Assembly: GCA_036939755.1 (NCBI GenBank)
Contig: JALLAZ010000637.1
Location: forward strand, 1-13,153
Source: Stephanodiscus triporus
Lineage: Eukaryota; Bacillariophyta; Thalassiosirophyceae; Thalassiosirales; Thalassiosiraceae
DNA: 13,153 nt
Reading direction: 5' to 3'
Each line of letters opens with the position of its first letter. Position 1 is the stretch's first letter. The notes beneath the pieces are model-generated. The model was not told the origin of the DNA, ran no database searches, and was given only the letters and a program-made list of their open reading frames with translations. The position numbers and the translations under genes are program-made. This document shows positions 6,915 through 13,153 of the stretch, in pieces.

Positions 6915-9900
6915 TCTTGCTCTCTCTTTCTCTTTCTCCTTCTCTCTGCCTCTTTGTCAGGATTCTTCATCGGGGACGGCGCCGGGATAGGCAAGGGACG
7001 GCAGATATCGGCGACGATACTCGACGCCCTGTGTCGCAATTACGGCGGTGGACGGCACCTCTGGGTGTCCGTGAGCAGAGAATTGGTCCAGGACGCGAGG
7101 CGCGACCTCGCCGACGTGGGGTGTCGTGTAGACGTCCACGACGGCGCCGAGGCTTTGGATCGCATGTCGCACGGCGGCAAGAAGGGGAAGGGACTGGGGG
7201 CCGGCGGATCGTTGGGAAGGGGGGTGCTGTTCGTCACCTACTCGCTGTTGGTGAGCGGCAGGCGCATGGAGGACATCATCGCTTGGTTGTCCGGTGGCGG
7301 TGGCGGTGGCGGCAGCGGCGGCGGCGGCGGCGGCGGCGGCAGCAAGAAGTTGCAGGGAGTCGACGGGAATCGGGAGCGATCGCGCGTCGAGAGATCGTAC
7401 GCGGGCGTCATTGTCTTCGACGAGGCGCACAAAGCCAAGAACCTGGAGGCCGACACCCGCACGGCGAAGTTGGTCCTGGCGCTGCAGGAGAGGTTGCCTA
7501 TGGCTCGCGTTCTTTACTGCTCGGCCACAGGCGTCTCCGACATCAAGCACATGGTGTACGCCAGCCGTCTGGGATTGTGGGGGGGCGCCAATCCTCTGTA
7601 CCCCACTTTTGAGTCATTCCACGGAGCGCTTGCCAAGCGCGGCGTCGGCGCGATGGAAATGCTTGCGTTGGAGATGAAACGAAAGGGAATGTTCCTGGCG
7701 CGGACGTTGAGTTGGGATGGCGCCGAATTTCACACGCTGGAGGTAAAATTGAGTGAGGAGGCGACTCGTAGGTATGATGGAGCGGGTGAGCTGCGATCAT
7801 TTCATGCTCGATTCAAAGAAATGCTTAATACACCGAATTTGTGTAATTTTGCTCGGTATGAGAATGATTGTCTCATTTCGTCTCCACCACACACACCTCA
7901 TGCCCACTCCCAGTGCGATGGTGGCTGAACGTCAAGAATGAAATAAACTCGGCCTTGGAGTTCATGAACATCCCCGCACCCAAGCTGCTGTGGTCGATCT
8001 ATTGGTCTGCACATCAAAGATTTTCACGCGAGATGTGCATCTGCGCGAAAATCGACGCGGTTGTTGCGCAGGCAAAGCAATATCTCCAGAATGACGATCA
8101 TGCCATTGTGATCGGATTGCAGAGCACCGGCGAGGCTGGGATGGAGGTTGCGTTGGAAGAGCTGGCCGAATCTGCTGCAGAAAGCGCGGGAAGGAGAGTG
8201 CACCACTCCGACGCTGGAAAGATCGACTTCGAGGATATGTCACTGACAGGATTAGTGTCGACTTGTGCAAGCGTCATGTCGAACTTCATTCGTAACCATT
8301 TCCCAGTTGCATTGCCCTCGCCAGAAGTACCTAAGGTGCCCTCGATCCCTCCCAACGGCTTTGCATCAGAGGCCGATCGTCTCGAGCATAAACGTCTCTC
8401 GGACCTAGCTGATCGGATGAAAAATGAACCTCCGCCGAAACCCATAATCGAGCTCGTGATACGTCGCAATGAGCTATTGGAATCCGTTCGAAGCCTCGAT
8501 CTGCCACCAAACCCCCTTGATGATATCATTGATAGACTTGGAGGTGTAGAGAATGTTGCTGAAATGACTGGGAGGACTGGTCGTGTCCTACGGGCCAAGA
8601 GCGGAAAGTACAAGTTTGTTAAACGTTGTGGTGGTCCATCAAAGCAGAAATCCTATGGTTTGTCCGTTCCCGTCAGTGCAGAAGACGAGAACGATCGTCT
8701 CAATATAGCTGAGAAAAGATCATGGATGGATGGCAAGAAGTCAGTTGCGATCATTTCTGACGCTGCAAGCACCGGTATCAGTTTGCACGCTGATTCGAGA
8801 TGCAAGTCGAGTCACAAGAGGCGGGTGCATTTTACTATTGAGGTGAATGAGTTGTTTTAGTCTGCGAATCCGTGCTTTATTGTCACCTTTTGACTAGTGT
8901 TGACGTATTCACTATTTCCGTCATCCACCAGCTTCCCTGGGCAGCGGACAAGGCCATCCAACAATTGGGGAGATCTCATCGAAGTGGCCAAGAGACAGCT
9001 CCCATTTACAAAATGGTCGTCACCGACCTTGGAGGAGAAAGGAGATTTGCGTCGGCTGTCGCGAAAAGAATGGCTGCGCTCGGAGCCCTCACCAAGGGCG
9101 ATAGGCGCGCCGCAACCGGCACAAATCTCTCAGACTTTGACATTGATAGCGTCTTTGGCAAACGGGCATTAGGCCGAACTTACACTGCACTACACACTGA
9201 GCGTAGCGCGCCCTCTCGTAACGCGAATGATATCCTGGACAAGTTTGTCACCACGGATGAAGTAGCCGTTCAGATGAAGGGGAAGGATTGCATTGAGAAA
9301 AGGAGTTTTGCCCTAGCAGAAGCTTCCAATGCCTTGATCGAGGTAGGATTGATGGGTGATCCAAATGTGGTGAGTTGTCAATATAAAGCATGCTGTATAT
9401 TTCTCTGTCTTGTTTGCATCTGTGGACCATACCCAATCTTTGTCATCTCCATTTCCAATCATATGTACCATACCATCAGAAAAAGTTCCTCAACCGAATA
9501 GCTGGACTCGACGTAGCACGCCAAACCCTTGTATTCTCTCTCTTTATGGCAACGCTGGATGATGTCATTGTGGATGCAAAGGCCACAGGGGAGTTTGAAG
9601 GCAGCGTAGAAGATATTAGAGCCACTAGAGTAACTCTCAAGAGTGCGCCGGAAGTCATTGCGACTGATCAATCTTGCGGCGCTGTCACTACTTTTACTAG
9701 GCTCGTTCTCGATCGGGGTATCAGCTTCAACAGTATAGTGCAGACTGTCATTGATGGAAATGAGTGCGCAAGCGGCGAGACATCAAACGAGAATGAAGAT
9801 CAATGCAAGTCTGGATTCTATTTATCGAGACGTAAGATAGCGGGACGATACCTCATTATGTTTGCACAGAGAAAGGTCGAAAAGAAATTTGGAATCGATG

Positions 9901-10742
9901 AAGACTTCATTGATCCACTCAATCTCATGGTCATCTCCCGTCCGAATACTGGAAAGAATCCTTGCGAGATGCCATCCCAGGAGTTACGGTACAAGTACAA
10001 GTTACTCGTTTCATCAGCAGATTTGCTTGACTCGATCAAAATTGAGGAGTTTTCTGACACAGATGGTGAAGAGAAGACCGATAAAGATAGAGCACAGCCA
10101 AAAGATGCGATCGGCATTATTCGTGACAAGTGGGGTGGTGCTGTAGCAGACTTGTGGGATGATGCCTTTGACAACTCGAACTTTGCCGACCACCATGATG
10201 GTCTAGCACCTCGAATTTCAGAAGTGGGGCTTATCACTGGTGCTGTATTGCATATCCTTCCCTCCCTCGAGAAGGCTGTCCAATTTATGCCCCAAAGTCA
10301 GCGTTCTCTCCGTGTCATTAGGGTCGAACTTTCTGATTCGGGACAGAGGATTGTTGGAATAAAGTTCCCTGTGTCAAACGAGGCCATTGAGCGGCTCATG
10401 GCAGGGATGAAGGAGGTTGTTAATGCCCGCCAGGGGTCGATGGACTCTCCGTCTTTTGTTGACGAGGCCTTTTCTCCGGTTGACATCAAGGCCATGTCAT
10501 GGGCAACATCTGAGAGGAAGACAATGAAAAGCTTCTTTTCTGCAGCATCGAAAGAACCCGGCAGTAACCGCAACAGCAGCAGCGAGCTAGGAAAACGGAA
10601 TGGGTTGTCAGCGGTGTCTCCTTTTTTGCAGAATGCAAGTGCAAAGAAGCAAAAGGCGATTTCAACAAACAAGGGACCATCAAATCAAAAGTCAGCGGCA
10701 TCAAATATTTCATCTTTCTTTGGGGTGCGTGGTACTATATAG
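6118..10742 (+). CDS. SBNO: Strawberry notch (SBNO) family DExH ATPase, five exons, 1395 aa
   Basis: Large superfamily 2 helicase-like ATPase of the strawberry notch family, known in animals as a nuclear transcription and chromatin factor. Rebuilt exons: 6118-6850, 6961-7785, 7914-8842, 8932-9369, 9480-10742. All introns are GT-AG with phases 1, 1, 0, 0, and each junction restores a family motif. Landmarks: YVPSS at 47-51; [11 protein letters not shown] at 97-107; LSPLQAE at 211-217; Walker [12 protein letters not shown] at 249-259, just after the exon 1/2 junction; DEAH at 398-401; SATG at 432-435; GLQSTGEA in exon 3; [15 protein letters not shown] at 799-813; and motif [13 protein letters not shown] at 839-849, right after intron 3. 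The C-terminal tail is Ser/Lys-rich with MKSFF at 1324-1328 and ISSFF at 1385-1389, close to the end. About 120 residues of Asp/Ser low-complexity sequence split the conserved N-terminal motif, and a poly-Gly tract lies before the DEAH box. Length is typical for SBNO (about 1300-1400 aa). The family call is very secure; nuclear role is by homology. Confidence 0.93.
6851..6960 (+). other. Intron 1 of the strawberry notch gene, with (CT)20 microsatellite
   Basis: Donor GTGAGA at 6851 and acceptor TTTGTCAG ending at 6960, 110 nt, phase 1. Splicing gives ACC AGG GCA G|GA TTC, reading TRAGFFIGDG, which is the family sequence at Walker A. Almost the whole intron after 6868 is pyrimidine. (GA)5 at 6853-6862 overlaps the donor and is complementary to the (CT)20 block at 6871-6910. 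Confidence 0.92.
6871..6910 (+). repeat. (CT)20 dinucleotide microsatellite
   Basis: Twenty uninterrupted CT units inside intron 1, followed by an imperfect CT/TTC tract that reaches the acceptor. Translated in frame it would give a long Ser-Leu repeat, which is artefactual because the tract is spliced out. Length variation among strains is expected. Confidence 0.95.
7290..7343 (+). repeat. (GGC/GGT)n tract coding poly-glycine
   Basis: A run of GGT and GGC codons broken by one AGC inside exon 2 of the strawberry notch gene. It encodes about 15 glycines between two serines. It sits between the first helicase motifs and the DEAH box, in a place where family members have a variable loop, so it is probably a flexible linker. 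Confidence 0.85.
7786..7913 (+). other. Intron 2 of the strawberry notch gene
   Basis: Donor GTGAGC at 7786, acceptor CCCACTCCCAG ending at 7913, 128 nt, phase 1. Splicing joins TATGATGGAGCGG to TGCGATGGTGG and reads [15 protein letters not shown], the expected SBNO sequence. Reading through the intron instead leads to a stop near 7928. Confidence 0.88.
8843..8931 (+). other. Intron 3 of the strawberry notch gene
   Basis: Donor GTGAAT at 8843, acceptor ATCCACCAG ending at 8931, 89 nt, phase 0. Splicing reads [20 protein letters not shown], joining the two halves of the helicase C-terminal domain. An in-frame TAG lies shortly after the donor, so retention would truncate the protein before motif VI. 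Confidence 0.9.
9370..9479 (+). other. Intron 4 of the strawberry notch gene
   Basis: Donor GTGAGT at 9370, acceptor TACCATCAG ending at 9479, 110 nt, phase 0. Splicing reads [17 protein letters not shown], which matches the family motif with a conserved Phe-Leu-Asn-Arg stretch. Retention would add an intron-coded tail and then a stop near 9501. Confidence 0.9.
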
Positions 10743-10857
10743 CCACAAATTTTCTTCAAGCCACCATATGAGAACATGGGCCGCGTCTGCGAGATTTTCT
10801 TCCTTTCCCTCAATTCGCCACCAGGGAAGATAAAGTGGCAGGTGGGGTGGAACTACA

Positions 10858-11238
10858 ATGAAAATAAGTAAATGGGATAATGGTCTTTATTCAACCCAAT
10901 ATCTAATAATGACAACATATCCAACGACCGTCCAGGAACTCGTATTCAAAATCGCTGTCACGGTGACCACGTTTGAACCTGAGCTCCCCTCAATGCGATG
11001 CCTTGGCGTTTACCACTCCCCTCTCTATTGTACCGCATCGCAATGTGTTTTGCTTGATCGAGTTTCAGAGCTCGTCTATGAGAATGGACAGGCGCAACGA
11101 GCATCAACGCTGGGAACACAATCGTGGTTTCATCCAGAAGATATGTATGGACACCTAAAATATATTTATCATGTCCTAAACTCCCGAGTCAAGAAGACGA
11201 CCGACTCAAAAACTGGACAATTTCACGAAACACAATGA
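10858..11238 (+). CDS. Doubtful hypothetical protein, 126 aa
   Basis: An ATG-initiated frame with A at -3 begins 116 nt after the strawberry notch stop. The product has no signal peptide, membrane segment or motif I recognise. Composition is ordinary (not a repeat), with a Lys/Thr-rich end. A second plus frame overlaps at 10973-11158, so the openness may be chance within 3' UTR sequence. Called only because no better gene occupies this gap. Confidence 0.22.
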   Translation: MKISKWDNGLYSTQYLIMTTYPTTVQELVFKIAVTVTTFEPELPSMRCLGVYHSPLYCTASQCVLLDRVSELVYENGQAQRASTLGTQSWFHPEDMYGHLKYIYHVLNSRVKKTTDSKTGQFHETQ

Positions 11239-11413
11239 CTGTCTACACTGAATCTGCTTCTCGACGCATTGTGCAATGATAATCTACTAAAAATTGGCAC
11301 TGGGACGGCCTTCTTATTGGATTTTTTTTACTAAGATACCAACCAACGACGTCATGTTCACCACCCAAGTCTGTTATGATAAGTAAGTAGAAATTATAAG
11401 CCGCTCTGATTCT

Positions 11414-11446
11414 TTGATTGCTGCATCTTCCAAGATATGCAATCAA
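11414..11446. repeat. Two-tier stem-loop downstream of the SAP/PIP gene
   Basis: TTGATTGC at 11414-11421 pairs exactly with GCAATCAA at 11439-11446. Inside, ATCT at 11425-11428 pairs with AGAT at 11433-11436 around a 4-nt loop, with a small internal bulge between the stems. It begins 34 nt after the stop codon of the minus-strand gene, so it would lie in that gene's 3' UTR. Possible roles are mRNA stability or 3' end formation; neither is shown. Confidence 0.6.
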
Positions 11447-11479
11447 GCCTATTATGATTGTTCTTTCTCATGAAGCTAC

Positions 11480-13009
11480 CTATTCCTTGCCGGTTTTTGG
11501 GGCAAAGTAAGATGTGATTTTGGGTTGGGATGGGTCCTCGAATGTATGAAACCACAAATTGGGATGGCGATACAACATTGCAATCTTGTCGTTGCGAAGG
11601 ATGTCTTGTTCGACGATGCTGTAGTTATCATCGTTTGGAAACGCGGGAAGGTCCTCACATGACACGGGATCACCATCGCCACTCTCAACCAGGCTGTCCA
11701 TAATGTTGCTGAGTGCGACATTCTCTCCGTAGCATTCGGGTCGAGGGAGAAGCCCATTTTGCAGGCGCATTCCGATGCGGGTGTAGCATTGATAATAGTC
11801 ATCTCGCCACTCAGCTGACCTTTTGAAAAAGAGCAGTGCCTCTTCCGGCAGAGTCGGTAGGATGTCATCGGTGTAATAATCCCTCAATTCGTGATCCAGT
11901 GTGATGCCTGCCAACTCGTGGATACGAGCGGCCATTCTAGGGGTGAGCAATGGATCAACTGAAGTTCCAAAAAGACCGTCCCATTTGACTGTACAGGTGG
12001 CTTTTTCGATTCTGTCCAGAGGAGCAATCTTTCCATCGATCGTCCTCGATGTCGATCCGGGAATGAGATTTTCAACCTTGATGTAGGCCAATGAAATGGC
12101 ATCGTTGGGGAGGTAAGACAAGGTGGTGCTGTGATGAATGATTAATCGTGTGCCCCGTTCAAGATTGGTCTTGCCGGAGGTTCTAACAATCACACTACGG
12201 GCAGAAGTTAATGGGACACTCTCATCCTTCTCCTTTTCCTCGAAGGAAAACTCAGCAGTCCGCGAATCGTTCAGTTTGGTAACCTCGGCCATATCGATGG
12301 CAATTCGATGACCAGTGCGCTTCCTGAGCGATTCCGTGAGTTCAACGATGTCACTGCAGAACTTCGCAACCACGCGGACTTCGGCCCCGAGCGAATCAAA
12401 GACGAAGTATCCAGAGCGACCGTACCAATCATCCCCTTCCCTGTTCAAAGCGGAGTAGATGTGTTCGTAGTGAATGGTGCCGAGCTTAGCGAAGTCGAGG
12501 CTCTTCAAGGCTTTGAAGGCCACATTGGCGTCACGCGTAAACTTGGCGGCGTCGAATGCATCTCCCACCATGGCAGTGGTTTCCGCCGGCACAGTCTTGA
12601 TATAATCCGACGTCAGCTCATCGAATTCTTTGGACCCGCGCTTGATCGCGTGAGCGATGGGGATGCCGTGCTCATTTCGTCCGTCCCATGCCGCCTTGAT
12701 GAGAGTCATGGCATCGCGCGCCAGATCGGGGACGTTTGCATCTTCGAACTGTCGCGCAAATTCACGGAGCGATGCTGGCATCGGCGCCATAATAGTTTGC
12801 GCTGCCGCGGAGGACGATGACGGCGCGGCGTGGCTACCGACATCCCTCCTTGCCCGTAGAAGCGCGTCGATAAGATCGTTCTTCTCGACCAATCCCAGCA
12901 AGGAGACGCCCAAGGCTTCCAATTCCGACTTCATCGTCTTCACCTTCATGGATCGTACCTCCCGCTCCAACTCGGCGATTGCGAGATCGTTGACTTTGCG
13001 CTTGGTCAT
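11480..13009 (-). CDS. Unrecognised protein with SAP-like N-terminus and C-terminal PIP box, 509 aa
   Basis: I do not recognise the family. Residues about 21-55 (MKVKTMKSELEALGVSLLG, then EKNDLIDALLRAR) look like a SAP or SAP-like helix-extended-helix, a fold often used for DNA or chromatin binding. A Ser/Ala linker follows, then about 400 residues of mixed alpha/beta protein without repeats, membrane segments or signal peptide. It includes WYGRSGYFVFDSLG and a segment rich in Trp and Tyr (EWRDDYYQCYTRIG). The last 15 residues hold QPKITSYF at 495-502 followed by APK, which fits the PCNA-interacting consensus Q-x-x-hydrophobic-x-x-aromatic-aromatic with a basic residue after it. The start is the first ATG after an in-frame TGA about 70 nt upstream. 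The gene has one exon and balanced composition. It converges on the strawberry notch gene. A nuclear, replication-linked role is inferred from the two ends only. Confidence 0.85.
   Translation of the reverse strand: MTKRKVNDLAIAELEREVRSMKVKTMKSELEALGVSLLGLVEKNDLIDALLRARRDVGSHAAPSSSSAAAQTIMAPMPASLREFARQFEDANVPDLARDAMTLIKAAWDGRNEHGIPIAHAIKRGSKEFDELTSDYIKTVPAETTAMVGDAFDAAKFTRDANVAFKALKSLDFAKLGTIHYEHIYSALNREGDDWYGRSGYFVFDSLGAEVRVVAKFCSDIVELTESLRKRTGHRIAIDMAEVTKLNDSRTAEFSFEEKEKDESVPLTSARSVIVRTSGKTNLERGTRLIIHHSTTLSYLPNDAISLAYIKVENLIPGSTSRTIDGKIAPLDRIEKATCTVKWDGLFGTSVDPLLTPRMAARIHELAGITLDHELRDYYTDDILPTLPEEALLFFKRSAEWRDDYYQCYTRIGMRLQNGLLPRPECYGENVALSNIMDSLVESGDGDPVSCEDLPAFPNDDNYSIVEQDILRNDKIAMLYRHPNLWFHTFEDPSQPKITSYFAPKTGKE
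11504..11527 (-). other. PIP box coding segment of the SAP/PIP gene
   Basis: Reads Q-P-K-I-T-S-Y-F on the minus strand, codons CAA CCC AAA ATC ACA TCT TAC TTT. All anchor positions of the canonical PCNA-interacting peptide are filled (Gln1, Ile4, Tyr7, Phe8), and Lys follows two residues later. Its position at the extreme C-terminus is typical of exposed PIP boxes. Confidence 0.75.
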
Positions 13010-13153
13010 GGTGACAACGTTGGTCAGCTCGACGTTCTTGCGAAATAAAAATAGACTGAACAGATTTATTCACAAGGATACCTTCACCCTTGCTCGCATG
13101 CGCCAATATTTAAAACTGAAATTTTGATTTCTTCTCTTGAATCACTTGACACA
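13010..13153 (-). promoter_or_regulatory. Upstream flank of the SAP/PIP gene
   Basis: The 144 bp upstream of the start contain an AT-rich stretch (TTTTAAATATT, about 13107-13117) directly beside ATTGGCGC at 13100-13107. On the gene's own strand ATTGGCGC differs by one base from the E2F/DP consensus TTTGGCGC and contains an inverted CCAAT. An in-frame TGA about 70 nt upstream closes the frame. The E2F reading is suggestive only. Confidence 0.35.

Larger units (their letters stand above)
10743..11479. other. Convergent 3' region between the strawberry notch and SAP/PIP genes
   Basis: About 740 bp between the two stop codons, which face each other. It is AT-richer than the genes and should contain both 3' UTRs. 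It includes one doubtful 126-codon plus-strand frame and a stem-loop, both listed separately. No clear AATAAA is placed for either gene. Confidence 0.6.

Noticed and set aside
6863..6950. A Ser-Leu repeat protein segment read through the CT microsatellite
   Set aside because: It lies inside intron 1, whose removal restores the Walker A motif exactly.

Overview
The window is nuclear DNA of a eukaryote, most likely a diatom or a related stramenopile alga. The evidence is four short GT-AG introns (89 to 128 nt) in one gene, compact spacing of genes on both strands, eukaryote-type protein families (MCM9, strawberry notch) and many Asp/Ser/Thr/Gly-rich inserts built from GAC/GTC trinucleotides. 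The taxon is inferred from style only and I could not test it. No rRNA, tRNA, CRISPR array, transposon or virus was seen.

Layout. (1) 1-421: AT-richer flank with an 8-nt tandem repeat and a perfect small hairpin. (2) 422-2132, minus: a DNA glycosylase of the Fpg/Nei family (Nei2/NEIL-like). Its conserved blocks lie in different reading frames, so the frame is broken in this sequence. (3) 2133-2231: a promoter region of about 100 bp shared by two divergent genes. (4) 2232-5450, plus: an intact, single-exon MCM9-type helicase of 1072 aa. (5) 5451-6117: intergenic, with candidate poly(A) signals and a 5-codon uORF. (6) 6118-10742, plus: a five-exon strawberry notch (SBNO) ATPase that I rebuilt to 1395 aa. 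It carries a SUMO-interacting-like motif near the N-terminus and two PIP-like motifs at the C-terminus. (7) 10743-11479: the convergent 3' region, with one doubtful ORF and a two-tier stem-loop. (8) 11480-13009, minus: an unrecognised 509-aa protein with an N-terminal SAP-like helix pair and a textbook C-terminal PCNA-binding (PIP) box, QPKITSYF. (9) 13010-13153: its upstream flank.

How the genes relate. At least three of the four genes point to replication forks and DNA repair: base excision or crosslink unhooking (Nei/NEIL-like), recombination and crosslink repair (MCM9), and PCNA binding (the SAP/PIP protein). SBNO is normally discussed as a transcription or chromatin factor, but here it has its own SUMO- and PCNA-like docking motifs. 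That grouping is an inference from motifs; chance adjacency is the null hypothesis. The best candidate for something undescribed is the SAP/PIP protein, followed by the SBNO protein with docking motifs.

Composition is uneven. The Nei gene, the 5' part of MCM9 and the 5' part of the SBNO gene are extremely GC-rich, with G runs of 9 to 11. The 3' parts of MCM9 and SBNO and the whole SAP/PIP gene are close to balanced.
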